This document shows, in pieces, positions 1-12,120 of a stretch of 64,000 nucleotides of DNA. The notes below the pieces were generated by a model. It worked only from the letters and a program-made list of their open reading frames with translations. It was not told the origin of the DNA and did not search any database. Location of the stretch: the NCBI GenBank assembly GCA_963971575.1, contig OZ020620.1, positions 38,517,992 to 38,581,991 on the forward strand, given 5' to 3'. This DNA comes from Liopterus haemorrhoidalis. Its lineage: Eukaryota > Arthropoda > Insecta > Coleoptera > Dytiscidae. Made by a program: the position numbers and the translations under genes. How positions within the stretch are numbered: the first letter of the stretch is position 1; each line of letters starts with the position of its first letter.

Positions 1-450
1 CCCTGAAGGTGATTTTTCAATCTTGCGAAGAGGAAAAAGTCACAAGGACTCAAGTCAAGCGAATAAGGAGGCTGAGGAGCCACAGGAATGTTTTTACTGG
101 CCAAAAACCGTTTATTTAAATTGCTGTGTGACAAGGCGCATTGTCAAAATCTGATGAACGGTAGTGTGAGTCAAATTCAACTCTTCCCCGATCATTCTGA
201 CTGTCGACCAACGATCTGAACGCACAAGATCCCGGATTCTGTCGACATTTTTATCGGTTCTTGAAGATGAAGGCCTTACACTGCGTGATTCATCTTCAAT
301 CAACTTTCTTTCTTCTGAAAATGCCTTAAACCACCAAAAAACCTGGGTCCTTGACAAAACACTGTCTCCATAGGCTGAAGTTTTGCAAAATTTTCCGTTG
401 CACTGTGCCCAAGTCTGAAGCAAAACCTGGTTGCTCGAAATGAATTTCAC
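1..450 (-). pseudogene. Mariner transposase, HTH fused to catalytic tail by deletion
   Basis: DD34D transposase remnant, a cut-and-paste enzyme acting on the mariner ends. Residues 1-105 of the reading frame starting at 450 are the paired-type helix-turn-helix region (LSRTQVFWWFKAF, SRTDKNVDRIRDL, then ELNLTHTTVHQI). The frame then jumps straight to the second catalytic block (DNAPCHTA, near 150-128) and, after a one-base shift, to PPYSLDLSPCDFFLF near 60-20, which carries the third Asp. The whole first catalytic block (the GDETW region) is missing. Intact members are about 340 residues, so this cannot be active. The DNA-binding part alone remains open for 112 residues. Confidence 0.85.
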
Positions 451-637
451 TCATTTTTAGAACGCACTAGAAAAAACTGTTTCACGAAAAAAATCGCTAC
501 GGACAACAAAATTACTCTAGCGAGTTCAAACTCGTACTGAAGGTGTATCATATGTTCATATGCCGCCCCTCCAAGCCCCAAATGTTGCCAGATCAAACGC
601 TATGTTGCCAGTCCGATTACTTAATTTACACACCTCG
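1..637 (-). mobile_element. Mariner element copy A, internally deleted, cut by window edge
   Basis: A mariner-family DNA transposon read on the minus strand. Its outer end is ...TTACACACCTCG followed by TA at 638-639, so the terminal repeat begins CGAGGTGTGTAA. The same end and about 150 bp of leader recur at 45240-45391 (copy B), which shows one family. The other terminus lies beyond base 1. The body has lost its central part (see the transposase entry), so it is non-autonomous. Family membership is well supported; the subfamily is not resolved. Confidence 0.8.
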
Positions 638-639
638 TA

Positions 640-2020
640 ATTCCTAGTATTGATCTCTCCATCGATCTATTATTTATGGGTCACTCTTAATTTTTCAGCT
701 AACTTAACAGTTAGTTTCTAAGTTTCCGATCCGTATGTAAGAACAGGCAGTACGCATTGGTTGAAAACTTTTTTCTTCAGGAAATTTGGTAATTTGCTAG
801 TGAAAACGTTTCTCAAAAAGAAATAGCATAAAAATGTGCAATATTTAAGTATTGGAACCATTTATACAAATGGTTCCCAAGTTTATTTAAATTAATTTAA
901 ATTGTTTCAATTTCTAAATTAGTCAAAGATCCTCATACATTTTAAAAATTACTTGTATTTCAATAACAGCGTAGTCTTCTTTACTCGACGTATGCATCGA
1001 AAGTATTCGTTACGTCTTTTGAAGAGCCTTTGTTCAGCACTGGACGAAATCTTCTGATAAATGAAAAGGATAATAATGAAGAAAGATTGCCCAAATACAA
1101 TTATTGCTTCCAGAAAAAGAAAAACGTTGATAGTAGTGTATAGGTGATACAGAGGATTATATGGAAGAGAAGTTTTAATGTAAAATAATTTTAATATTTT
1201 AAATTAAAACTTAGTATGAGTATGTCTTGATCAATCATAACCTTGGTTGTTAATTGTCTTTTTTCCATCAAAGGTCCCTAAGTTAACTAAGAAAAACAAT
1301 TATAAGCAAAGTACAAATTCCAATTTATTCATATATCTCTTTTTATTTATCAGAAATGAAAAAATAAAATGAAATATTCGTCCTTCGTTCCCAGCAAAGT
1401 AATGAGTATTTTAAAACTGTCAGCCATCGATCATAGCTGATTTAAAAATGAAATATCTATGTTTAAAAATGCAGGCGAATGTAGTTCTTGAGTTGATTAT
1501 TTCTACCGCCAGCAGATAGTGCTGATGGTATTTCTTAATGCACTTTAAGCAGGTATATTATTTATTCACGTTCTTAATAACCTTTTTTATTTTCATTTGT
1601 TTTATTGCTATTTAATTTCTAAGTATTGGTTAGTTAATAAGTCGGTACATTGCTAATAATTATAACAATTAAAATAAGTATTTAATGGCACAAATATGTA
1701 ATTAAACAATTAAAAATTGTTTTAACGTTAATCAAATTGAATTCGTCAGTACAGGCAACTTAGTTGACGGGTGTGCTATGCGTGTAGCCTATACTACAAC
1801 CCAAGGAGCATATGAACACTATTGAACGAATATATTTCATTTATTTTTTGTTCAATATCCAGAAAAAATTGTGATACTTTATAAAATTTGTTCAATATCC
1901 AGATATAGCTTATACTAAAATATAAGGACACCGGCTTGACTTTCTAATGATTAGATAAAATTTAATGTAAATAATTTATATCGTGTATAATAACGGCTAT
2001 TATTATTATTTTGGTTTTGC
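640..2020. other. AT-rich interval without recognisable gene
   Basis: No long reading frame, terminal repeat or known domain was recognised. A short duplicated phrase (TTGTTCAATATCCAGA) occurs near 1850 and 1888. The interval is probably decayed repeat or intergenic DNA. Confidence 0.5.
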
Positions 2021-2300
2021 CAGATCTTGACATGCGTCCACTAATTGCAAACTTCTGTAATCTTTTGAGCCATGTTATACTAGAGACTAGTGGAGCTAAA
2101 TATACACGGCTGCATCCCAAACCCTGGCGATATGCAGACGAGAAATATTTTTATTTGAGGTTTGCAGATCTTGACAAGCGTCCATAAATAGCAAACTTCA
2201 GTAACCTTTTGAGTCACGTCATACTAGAGACTAGTGGAGCATAATACACACGGCTGCATCCCAAACCCTGGCGATATGCAGACACGAAAATTACGCCAGA
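2021..2300. repeat. Two-copy tandem repeat, 144-bp period
   Basis: Two head-to-tail units start with CAGATCTTGACAWGCGTCC at 2021 and 2165. Both contain CTAGAGACTAGTGGAGC and GGCTGCATCCCAAACCCTGG. The units differ by scattered substitutions, so the duplication is not recent. It may be the end of a satellite family or an internal repeat of a transposon; no coding potential is seen. Confidence 0.8.
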
Positions 2301-3240
2301 TCCAGTGCCTGCAAAATGCGTGAAACTAGAAACACTGCTTTCTACATCCTGCAGATCAAAGAGGTGGCAAAAAATGGCTGCAAGCGGGAATGGACTTGAT
2401 TTCCCTTCGATAGGAGGCTTCCATACCACCCAAAACACCAACTATCAGAGCTAAAAGCTTAACTTTTAGTCCTTTTGTCTTTAGAAAACGACAACAAACA
2501 TGTTTTAAAAAAATTATTATGACGAATCTTTGATCCTATTCAAATGGAGGAAGACGACTTCAGTGGATACGAGTACAAAATTTGACGACAAGTGGAATTA
2601 CGTCAAAGTGACAAATAAACACCAATGATTGTGTTTTTTCCAATGTATGTATTTACATATTCGGCTTACTTGTAAAACCTTCTGAGTCTGATTTTCAACT
2701 GAAAATGGCATACCATAAAATTAATACAATTAGCAATAACAAATAATTGTACACATATAGATACACAGCAAGATATTAATATGACGTCCCTATCACGAAA
2801 TTTTTGGCAGCCACGATTGCACCGTACGTTCCTACAGTACCTACGCCAAAAGCATAGTTAGGTTTCCGACCAGTTTCTGTTGTTTTAAAACCCGTTTTGA
2901 GCTCGTCCAAAAAATTGCTCTTATTTGCTTCTTTTCTATCTTTGTAAAGTCTTGCATCTTATTTCAATGTGTTCCTAGTTATTGACTGTGATATTCGATG
3001 ATAATTGGCCCCTTTACAGCCTCTTACCATCACCCTGCGTCTGTTTATTTTTTCGAACAGACTTTTTATATTATTTATTTGTATTTGTCCGTGCAAGATT
3101 TCTTTTATTGAGTATATGTATTTTTAATGATTTTATTTATTTATTGTTATTTATTGTCTAATTTATTGTTTTTAATATGTAGTGTAGTCATTTAGATGGG
3201 CTGCGATAGGCACAAATTGCCTTTGTTGCTGTGCGCCAAA
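2301..3240. other. AT-rich interval, possible LINE 3' tail at its end
   Basis: No domain was recognised. The last part (about 3180-3245, GGGCTGCGATAGGCACAAAT) resembles the 3' untranslated tail of a non-LTR retrotransposon because it runs directly into a simple trinucleotide tail, but no reverse-transcriptase residues are visible. Confidence 0.35.
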
Positions 3241-3247
3241 AATTTTA

Positions 3248-3275
3248 ACTTACTACTACTACTACTACTACTACT
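3248..3275. repeat. (TAC)n microsatellite
   Basis: Nine or so uninterrupted TAC units. Position directly after a LINE-tail-like sequence suggests it may be a retrotransposon tail. Confidence 0.85.
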
Positions 3276-4166
3276 CTTTTCTATCTTTAATTCAATACCC
3301 AATTTGAAGCAAAATTAGTAATAAAATCTAAGCCGAAGTTAGTAAAATGCAGACCGAAAAATTCACTTTAAAATGATATTAATATGAACACTATCAAATG
3401 ACACTTTTATTGAAAAAAAAAAGATAATAATAATATTAATAAGGTTAGAAATCAGAAAACAAAGGTTTCTCTACCAACCTTGATGTTAGATGATATTAAT
3501 CATTCCTTAACTTCGTGTTAAATTTTGAAATCTAGTACCTTTTATCGACTGACTGAAGCTTTTGATAATTTAGCATAAGCCTACTTAAAGTAACCAACTG
3601 GGAAGTAAAGGTACAAAATAGGACACTAAAGAGGACAATAGTGGAGGAAGCCATGGGCCTACAAGACCTGGAGAGCTAATAATATAAATAAACGCCTATC
3701 TCAATCGTTAGAAAGTGAACTAGTAACAACTTTAAAGAATAAAAATTTCATTTAGTTCCGCAGGAAGTAAATAAACGAATTATTGAAGGAAAAGTTCAGT
3801 ATGCATAACTGAAAATGAACTAGATGGTGTGGAATTAGAATTCATAACTTTTTCTTTCCCTCAAATTATTTATTTGCCAGTGCACTTGACTGCTAACCAT
3901 GGGGCTCGGTTTCGAATCTTGGTGATGGAATGGATGTTTGTATTTGTTATAAAATTACTAGTGTATCCAAAATTAAAATAAAAGTATACTGGTTGGTGAC
4001 CATTAGTAACTAAGACCAAAAATTTAAATATATATTTATTAAAAACTAGATGTACCATGCGATCAACAAAACGTATAACCAAGAGATATATGAATTATGG
4101 AAGGCAAGTCTTTTATTAAATGTCCACTAACCTTACTTTCAATATTACATAATGAAAAGACGGTAC
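3276..4166. other. AT-rich interval without recognisable gene
   Basis: No convincing domain. A stretch near 3620-3680 (VEEAMGLQDL in one frame) is faintly like the extreme C-terminus of LINE reverse transcriptases, too weak to call. Confidence 0.4.
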
Positions 4167-4169
4167 TAA

Positions 4170-4305
4170 GAGCCGGTTTCTGAAAGCTTAGCCCAGTTTA
4201 AACTTTTGGTTAAACTCGTTTACAATTTAACAATCCCATAAGTAACCATAGTAACCATTTTCTTACTATTTGGTTAAAGTTAACTAAGCTTTCAGAAACC
4301 GGCCC
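4170..4305. mobile_element. PIF/Harbinger-type MITE, 136 bp
   Basis: Inverted termini GAGCCGGTTTCTGAAAGCTT and the complement of AAGCTTTCAGAAACCGGCCC bound a short AT-rich core. Both sides are flanked by TAA (4167-4169 and 4306-4308). A 3-bp TWA target duplication and a G/C-rich terminus are typical of PIF/Harbinger elements. No coding capacity. Confidence 0.85.
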
Positions 4306-4308
4306 TAA

Positions 4309-4799
4309 GAACAAGTGATCAAAAACATTTTTTCATAAATTCCTAATTTCTCTTGGTCATAAATTCGTTTGATCTTCCATTAAATTTTGACTGGATTTGC
4401 CCAAATTATGAACTACTGATGACAACTACATGACAGTCTGAATGTACATCTAGTTCAGAAGTGAGTAACTTATATTTCAATTTAGCCACAGGTGAATAAC
4501 AAATAAAATTCGCCACACCAGCAAAAATTAATAAATCACTGGCTATTATCTCGAAAAATACAAAACTGTGGAGCTTGTGTCATCAAATATTTCATAATTA
4601 AAAATACACTAATCAAAAGGTACCAGAGCAAACAGGAAAGGTGTTCCAGGTCCTGAATTTATGTAAAATATAATTCCGGAACGTGAAAATATTGAAAATG
4701 TTTTGACGCACAATATTTTGGAAGTGGTGTTCCAGTTCTTGTATTTTTCCATTTAGAACCTTAACACTAATCTCTCAACCTGTCAGAATTGGCATTACA
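4309..4799. other. AT-rich interval without recognisable gene
   Basis: No open frame or terminal repeat noticed. Confidence 0.5.
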
Positions 4800-5530
4800 A
4801 AATAAAAAATCAGCTGTGGTCACCACAGGACCAGCATAATAAAGTACTTGCATAAAATACATTCTAGCAGCAGAGTAGAAATAACTTGACCTAATATTTT
4901 CTAACAGAGATATTATTTATCATGACCATGGAAACGTTACATATAAGTATGAAAAAATAGATACTAAGAAAAAATTTCGTAACATTTTTCAATTTTTTTT
5001 CGTTTTATCAGAAAATGTTTCAAATAAAAATTGCTAGTTATTGCTTTTATAGTAACTTTTGTTAAATAAATTTTGTTGAAATATTTTTGTTGTTAAATAT
5101 TCGCAAAAATCTTAAAATTGACACGAGCAAAATCCCATTTCTAGTCAACTGATTTTTACCAAAAGTTGATCAACTCGTGCCATTGATGGCAGAAGCTTAA
5201 ATATGAAGTTTCATAAAAATCCTTTTAGCTGAATTTGCTCTGCACGTGTACACAGACAGACGGACGGACAGACAGAAAGACAGACAGACGGACAGACGGA
5301 GAGACGGACAGACAGACCGACAGACATCATGCTAAAAATAGTCAAAACGTTATGTAGGGACCTCAATTCGTGGAGATCCATCGAAATCTCGAAATGTCAA
5401 AATCGGTATGATCACAATACCTCCCTTATATATTTATTTATTTATTTATTTAACCAGTAACTGTACAGATTTGTGCAGTAGTGCACAAGTCCAGTTACAG
5501 TACTGGGGATAGGTTGGCGGTCGGTCAAAA
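4800..5530 (+). repeat. Dispersed GACA-carrying repeat (family R1), copy A
   Basis: Shares a long ordered set of blocks with 35594-36065 (+) and 53695-54345 (-): an opening block AATCAGCTGTGG..CACCACAGGACC, a central block CGACACGAG..AAATCCCATTTCTAG, then CTCTGCACGTGTACACAGAC running into a (GACA/GACG)n tract (about 5250-5330), then CATCATGCTAAAAATAGTC and GGTATGATCACAATACCTCC. The terminal block GGCGGTCGGT is displaced to about 5515 by a roughly 75-bp insertion carrying (TTTA)n at 5434. No coding capacity or target duplication was found, so the class is unknown. Confidence 0.75.
5434..5510. mobile_element. Small insertion with (TTTA)n tail inside R1 copy A
   Basis: Relative to R1 copies B and C this stretch is extra. 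It begins with (TTTA)n and continues AACCAGTAACTGTACAGATT. A tetranucleotide tail suggests a short retroposed fragment on the minus strand, but the source is not identified. Confidence 0.4.
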
Positions 5531-6051
5531 GCAAAACAAATACACCAAACTCAAATTCGCTAATTGTAGCGATTGGCAACAGGGTTGTTCACCCCAAATC
5601 TAGATTAAAATACATAAATTTAAACGAAATAAAAGTCCTTTACTATTTGTAATTCAATGATTAACACCTTCAAACCACGATTCAAGTAATATTTAAAGTA
5701 TGCATTAGTTATTATTTAGATTGGAGTTGTTTTTACCAAATGCAAATATTACAAACCATATCAAAAGCACATACATAATTAAAGATCCGGATGTAAACAC
5801 TGCAACATTGCTACCAACTGTCAAAATTTTAATCTAATCAACACAGTAATTACACTAATTCACACACACACACATATACACTGTCAGAAGTACAGAAACT
5901 TACCGTCAGATAGCGACGGGAACCGTACCTTCGGTAAAGTCTCTAACGTCTGTTTTTTAACACAACTCAACATCGATAGTGGGATAACTGGATGCTGTGA
6001 TAGCAACGCCTGTTGGGTGTACGCATGATCTGTAAAGGTGGAGTTTCAGGA

Positions 6052-6108
6052 GATGACGACCAATCAGAACATACCATGGGAGGATAACGTCATCGTTTTA
6101 TTGGTTCA
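6052..6108. promoter_or_regulatory. Opposed CCAAT boxes with CRE-like half-sites
   Basis: GATGACGACCAATCAG (6052-6067) and ACGTCATCG...ATTGGTT (6088-6106) form a near mirror pair: two CCAAT boxes in opposite orientation, each next to a TGACG half-site. The surrounding 5890-6190 region is less AT-rich than its neighbours. This is promoter-like by motif only; no attached gene was recognised and it could equally lie in a transposon leader. Confidence 0.25.
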
Positions 6109-6399
6109 AGTTGAGTGTTTATGGCGCGGTGTTAATACTAGGAGGCTGTATGTTGCCAGTACGAACTTAGGACTCCCGGTATTAACATCGTAGAACGAAT
6201 GCAATTGATTCTAGGCTTATTTACTTCAGTTTTTGAAGTATGGAACAATTTGAAAAGGACATACACATTTTACATTAGTTTGGACTTTAATTACGTATTC
6301 CGGGTGAATAGTTTTACCCCGGAACAAAACCGGAAGGTTTCTTGCTGCCGCGGTGCAAAATCTTATTTACCATCCTTCCTCAAAGTTAAAAAATTTACG

Positions 6400-6450
6400 T
6401 GAAGTGTGAATTTTCACACATTTCAGGATTTTGTAGGTATTTAGTCAGTG
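6400..6450 (+). repeat. Fragment of repeat family R2
   Basis: The phrase GTGAAGTGTGAATTTTCACA, then ACATTTCAGGATTTTGTAGG, matches the opening of the R2 repeat at 63687 (+) and the complement near 53430-53390. Similarity fades after about 50 bp. Confidence 0.6.
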
Positions 6451-6737
6451 AATGTTGATTATTAGAAGGCCAAACGATGAATGCCTGTCACTACATAACA
6501 CAATTACAAGTGCTGATTTTAAACTGATCTTACGCTCATGTGGCGTACTCATCGCTGATAGGACATGTATTTTATTGCTTTATAGCACACCAATTGTACA
6601 AATCTGTATATATTTATATCTAAAATGTTGTATATTTTGAGCAATACAATTATTATTATTATTATTAAATCAAAAGGCACGACAAGAAGGTTGCAGTTAG
6701 ATTTTTTCTACCGTGTATCATATATCTCTAATAATAC

Positions 6738-6884
<147 letters not shown>

Positions 6885-7259
6885 GCATTTTTTTTTGTTT
6901 TTTTTTTTGTATAAGGGCTAAAATATCATTCAAATCCAGTCCTGGCAACACTGCGGGCGATCTTTTGTCACGCAAGAGCATAACGTCTACAGAGACGTTG
7001 TTTATATTGCGACTACATGAAAAACAGATTTTCTACTAGAAATGGAATCCAAGCAACCGGCCAGTTGCAAAATAAATTTACGTACCTCTTCTCTACCCAT
7101 AACAAAATGTATCCATGTATATACAAATATATTTTTTTAATTTTAGCTACCAAAAATCTTAATGCTTGGAAAAATTTAGGAAAAATGAAATGTATTTAAA
7201 AAATCAATTACCGTTCCTTAATCTGCACTTAAAGAGCTTCCATTTAATATCCCCACAAT

Positions 7260-7770
7260 AAAATTTAAGTTATTATTAATATTTTTTTTTTTCAATAACA
7301 CAAAAATTGTATTATTTTCCAAAAATGAAATCGGATAAAAAATTCCTCTCCTACGTTTCCGGTTCATAGCAATATACATTGCTTAGAATTTTTTCAGATT
7401 TTTAATTTAACCCCTCAGGGTTAAAAAGGGCGGAACACTGATTTTTAGTACTTTTTTGGAAAAAATCGTATTAAAATAAAAAATAAAATAAAAATAAAAA
7501 ACTACTTTTCGTTTCTTTATGTACGTCTTAAAAGCTTTCTTTTGATATCACATAATAAATTTATAAAAAAGAATGTTTTTGGACGACACAAAAAAATCAA
7601 TATTTTGCGAAAAACCAATTTGATCAAAATTACATGTTGAACTATTCCGGTTTCCATCAATGTACATTATTGAGATTTTTTTCAGATTTTTAGTTCAACC
7701 CCTCTGCAAAACCCTAATAAAAAAAAAAAAAATCAAAAAATTCGTAAAAAATCTAAAATTAATATATATA
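7260..7770. repeat. Dispersed AT-rich repeat related to 52480-52930
   Basis: Blocks such as CAATGTACATTATTGAG and TTTTTTCAGATTTTTAGTT occur here (twice, near 7370 and 7660) and again near 52790-52830. The copy is tandemly organised and diverged. No coding potential. Confidence 0.5.
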
Positions 7771-8119
7771 TCACATTCACAAACTAATTTTAATTGCAAT
7801 TTCTAAAGTTTTAATTTATTTATAGCTGGGTATTTTGGAAAAAATAAATTCAAATGTATCATTATTAGCGTATTTTATTTTCCTAAATCCAAACCTAGGG
7901 GATATTAATAAAACAATGTATATTTTAAAAGTCTTTTAGTCGGAACAACTCAGCCTTTTTAGCCTCGACAATCGTAGCTCTTCGAGAAATATCGTGTGAA
8001 GAGTACATCATTGTGACTTTTAAAATACTCGATCAAAGTCAACCGGAAACGAACGTAGAACGGTATCGATTGCCACCAAACTTGTTAAATAAAGAATAGA
8101 AGGCAATTTCAAATATAAT

Positions 8120-8229
8120 AAAAATTGATTTGGGAAAGACATTTTACAAATCCGGGATATGTACTGATGCGGGACAACGTACAAAGATCCGGGACTGCCC
8201 CAGAAAATCCGGGACGCATGGTCACCCTA
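8120..8229. mobile_element. hAT-type MITE end fragment with GGGAC repeats
   Basis: Ends ...GCATGGTCACCCTA at 8229, the complement of the TAGGGTGACCAT terminus of the element at 49961-50471. Four spaced copies of CCGGGA(C/T) or GCGGGAC lie inside it, as in that element. The other end is missing. Confidence 0.6.
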
Positions 8230-8968
8230 GAGATAATTACAGGTTAACATTATTGGTGTTACATTAACACCCGTTCTAGCCGTCGGCGTTAGCAATTTTG
8301 TGTTATTTACATTGATGTTAAATGTCCAGAATAGCCAAATAGTCCAAGAGTTATACCGAAAAAAGCTATTGTATGTATTAAATGCTATGCTAAAATCTAT
8401 CGAATTTTTATTATTTTTGCTGGTACAATACTTATATTTATAAAATGTTTGTTTTAGAACACGGTTTATTTATTCATTCAGAACAAATAGCTCTATTATC
8501 TGAAGTGCCACTAAAATTAAATCAAAAAATAAACAAATATTACATTGTACGAAACACCTTAACAAAAGAAGTAACCATAGAAAATTTGTATTAACTTAAC
8601 CTCAGCTAACCCTACTTAACCTTTAGAGGATTATTCTTTTTGATTTATAACGCTTAGGTAAACCAAAATACTCAATAATCAATAGATGCTGGGTAAGATT
8701 TGGTACGGTTGTCCTAAACAAACAAGAGCCAGGTAGTTAGTTTCAGTACCTGGCGTTAATCACAGATGTCAGCACTTGTCTGGCACTAGCGCTATTTACA
8801 CTTCGCTCAGAGGTAAAAAATACCGATTCAGCAACTTTATTTCGCCGATCGTAAGTTTTAGATGACAGTTTAAGATATAGCACTGATCGTTCACGTTCAA
8901 AACTAGATCACGATGTTTTAAATAAAAGTTACAAATATTTTTGTATTTTTGCAATCTATCTCTATATA
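8230..8968. other. Interval without recognisable gene
   Basis: No domain, terminal repeat or long reading frame recognised; AT-rich with a slightly GC-richer stretch at 8700-8830. Confidence 0.5.
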
Positions 8969-9171
8969 TATGTGGGCGCTAGGAAAGTTTTGAATTACGG
9001 GCTTATTTTTAAACTTTTTAAAAGTACTACCCATCATGTTCAATACACTTCCTCATACTTATAAACCACGTGTTAAGAATGTCTTCCCACTTTTCAGTTG
9101 GTACTTCTGTACAAATTTGGTTCCAGGTTGCTAGTAGCTCATCATCGCTCTTAAAATGGTGGCCTTTAAGC

Positions 9172-10710
9172 TTATCTTTGAAGAAATAGAAGAGTCCAAA
9201 TATCTGGACTAAACGGAGGGTGTTCTACCACTTGTAGTCCAGAATTATTCAAAAATATTCGAGTTAGTTGAAATCGATGCACGAGTACATTATCTTCATT
9301 CAATCGTAGGGCTGCCATACGTCCCGGTACACCGGGACATGTCCCGGTTTTGAGGTTTGTGTCCCATTGTCCCGGTCCAAGAGTCATTTGTCCCGGTCGA
9401 TTTAAAATTTATGCATATTAAAAAATTATTTTTCGATAATATTGTACATATACTTATATATATACTATATATAAATTATATAACAGATTCGAGGTCCGAA
9501 ATGTTCCGGAGTAATGCCGAGTACCAGTCAGCTAGTCACTAGCTGACTGGTACTGACAGAGGAGCGCAATTCGCTTTCTATTGACACCGTGAAAAGCATA
9601 ATTCAATGTGTTTTAAATTATAAAATGTCATGCATTGAATTCTATAATTATATAAAAGGGGAAAAAGAACTGCTCCAAAAAACGAAAACATCGGAGAAGT
9701 ATGATTGGGCTAAGAAGAGCGATGATAAAGAAGCTACCGAAGTCGGGGAAGGGGGAGAGTAAAGGCAAGAGAAGAATGGAATGTAAGGTTCTATTTGGTT
9801 TTGTTAAATTGAATCGCCCATTAATTTATATTATATTATTTTAGATTTGATAAAGACGCATCCACAAAAAAAAAACATCAAATGTTTCTAGTCGAACTGA
9901 GTGTTCCAAAATGATTCACCATTGATCCCAACGTTTTGCTCTTGGAATACCTATTATCAATCTCTACTTTAATTTTTTTGGTCTTTAAATTTTTTTATTT
10001 TTTTAAAATATTGTTCAATTTTTTATAATAAAGGTATTATTGTCGATAAAAGTTTTTTTAAAGTTTGGGGGGGGTCCCGGTCGATAGTCCGACAATTATG
10101 GCAGCCCTATGCGAGCGCCAAGTATGAATGTGTCCGTAAGTTTTGAAGAGATTGAATCAATTGAGGCAAACAAAACTCAACGTTCCACTTGGCCGTAACT
10201 GTTTGCTCTTCTAGAACAATTCTCGTAATAATCCGTCGCTTACCGAAGAATACGACATTTTCTTTTTCAGAGATCTTGATTGTTTTACCGCGGTTGAAGT
10301 TTCACTGTCTTCAAAGAGCCATATCTTGTTTCTTGACTTTGATGGCCCATCATAATAATAAAGCCATGTTTCGCCCTCTGTCACAATAGAGTTCACGTAT
10401 TTGGTCCCATTTTAAATGGTTTTAACATTTATTGACACCATTCAACTCTTATTGCTGTTTGTGTATCATTTAGGTTGTGGGGTATCCGCAGCGTGCAAAA
10501 ATTTCCTATTTTCCAGATGGTTGTGAAGAATTGTACGGATAGCTGATGCATTAATGTGCAAAGGCTCCTCTATCATTTGTATGTAATTTATCTATTTTCA
10601 TTGAGAAGTTTTTTAACCGCAACAATATTTACTAGAGCAACTGTTTCACGAGGCCTTCCTGGACAAGGCTCATCATCTAGGTTAAAAATTTCTGTTTGAA
10701 ATTGTTTATA
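9172..10710 (-). pseudogene. Mariner transposase split by a MITE
   Basis: Minus-strand pieces of a DD34D transposase. Near 10640-10690: DDEPCPGRPRETVA, the linker after the DNA-binding region. Near 10396-10211: VTEGETWLYYYD, where the usual first catalytic Asp (GDETW) is Gly (GAC to GGC). Near 9300-9180: VLVHRFQLTRIFLNNSGLQV then VEHPPFSPDIWTLLFLQ, equivalent to the block holding the third Asp. The MITE at 9307-10109 interrupts the frame, and other stops and shifts occur. Clearly inactive. Confidence 0.8.
9307..10109 (+). mobile_element. hAT-type MITE, copy 1 (TAGGGCTGCCATA ends)
   Basis: Perfect 13-bp inverted termini TAGGGCTGCCATA at both ends, 803 bp. A second copy in the opposite orientation lies at 26997-27768. 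Near each end are repeated GTCCCGG motifs, and an internal palindrome AGTACCAGTCAGCTAGT meets its complement near 9540. The 8-bp flanks here (TTCAATCG and TGCGAGCG) match at only 5 of 8 positions, whereas copy 2 has a perfect 8-bp duplication, the hAT hallmark. No transposase. It sits inside the mariner transposase, so it is younger than that mariner. Confidence 0.85.
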
Positions 10711-11252
10711 CCAGATAGATAGTTATTTTATTTATACCTTTCGAAAATCTACATATTATTTACATACAGTTTAATTTAATTTATTTCCAAATATATATTC
10801 TAATTATTGTTGAGTCTTCGTCTCAAATCTTCTCTTCTCTCTAAGACGTCCTCCATCCATTTCCTTCCTTACCCTGATACACACAACGAGTCTCTTGTTC
10901 CTTCTTTAAAATTCATTTCTCCACAATTTTTGATTATATGCTCCAAAGTCTCTCTTTCCTCTCCACACATCCTGCACATTCTTTGTTCATCCGTTCTCCA
11001 GTAATCATTTTTTCTTTCCTCATTTCCGCACCTAAATCTAACTATTATCTTCGTTTTTACTCCATTACTTTGGATTTTGAGGTACTCGGGTATTTGCGTC
11101 CTACAAGTTTTTTTGTATTTACTGTTATGCCTCGAATTTTTAACCTCTCACTTCTTTCTTGTCCTTGGATGTTCCTCTTTTATCTGTTATTTCTAGTGTC
11201 ACATCTTGTCCTTCCGACTTCTTTCTTAATATTTTTTACTTGCCCGACCTGA

Positions 11253-11742
11253 ATATATAAGGGGCAAGTATTGTAATCGCGAAAATTTTCGATGTCGAGA
11301 TTTTGACGGATGACCACGTTTCATGGTCCAGGGAATCCAAAAAACCTATTTTCGAAGTGCCGTCCGTATGTGTGTGTGTCTGTGTGTGTGTCTGTGTGTC
11401 TGTGTGTCTGTGTGTATACACGATAACTCAAAAACGGTTTAACATAAAGAGTTCGTTCTGGTACTGAAAAATTCTCCTAATAATTGGAAAGAACCCTATT
11501 GTTTTTTATTAAAATCCGAAACCGGAAACGGAAGTTATTAAACTTTAAAATTTAAAAAAATTCGGAACTAGTAAACCAAGCCTTGGACAAAAAATTGTAT
11601 AGGACATAATTTGATGTATTTTTGAAGATTTACCTAAATATTTTTTTAAATTAAAAAAAAAAAAAAATGGATGTATTTTTTTTATTATTTTTTTTTGTGG
11701 GAGGGCAAGTCTAGCGGAGGTCTCCCTTTGCCACTGGTTTAA
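11253..11742 (-). repeat. Dispersed repeat family R4, inserted in the LINE
   Basis: In complement it begins ACCAGTGGCAAAGGGAGACC and CTCCGCTAGACTTGCCCTCC, as do the two tandem copies at 18479 and 18694. It also shares AGTACCAGAACGAACTCTTT, AAACCGTTTTTGAGTTATCG and an embedded (CA/GACA)n tract with 19150-19280. It splits the LINE frame between GYSIK and the region upstream of the zinc knuckle. Termini and class are unknown. Confidence 0.65.
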
Positions 11743-12120
11743 TTGAGTAGCCATTATGCTCAAATCTTCTCCTTCTTTTTGCTTCCCATCTAGATTGTAT
11801 CTTTCCTTGTAACTCTTTTCTCTCTATTTCTGACCAGTTCTGATACAGCAAGTTTTTTTCTGGATGTCTTATTATCCTCTCTTCGAATTTAATGGCTCTT
11901 TTTGTAGCTTCTATTCTGACGTTGTCTAATTTCAATTAATCTGTAAAATATACCCAGATTTGCATTTGTCTAGGCTCAACGTCCATTTTATGTATTTATT
12001 TTGCACCACTTCTAATTTTTCCTTGTCTTCCCACCTCCATATTTCAGCGCCATACATCATTATGCTCTTGACTATGGAGTTAAACATAAGCATCCTTGTT
12101 TTGAAGTCTCTGGTGGCAAG

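Noticed and set aside
9357..9542. 61-residue protein conserved between 9357-9542 and 27533-27718
   Set aside because: Conservation reflects two recent copies of a hAT MITE. The frame crosses its palindrome and has no domain.
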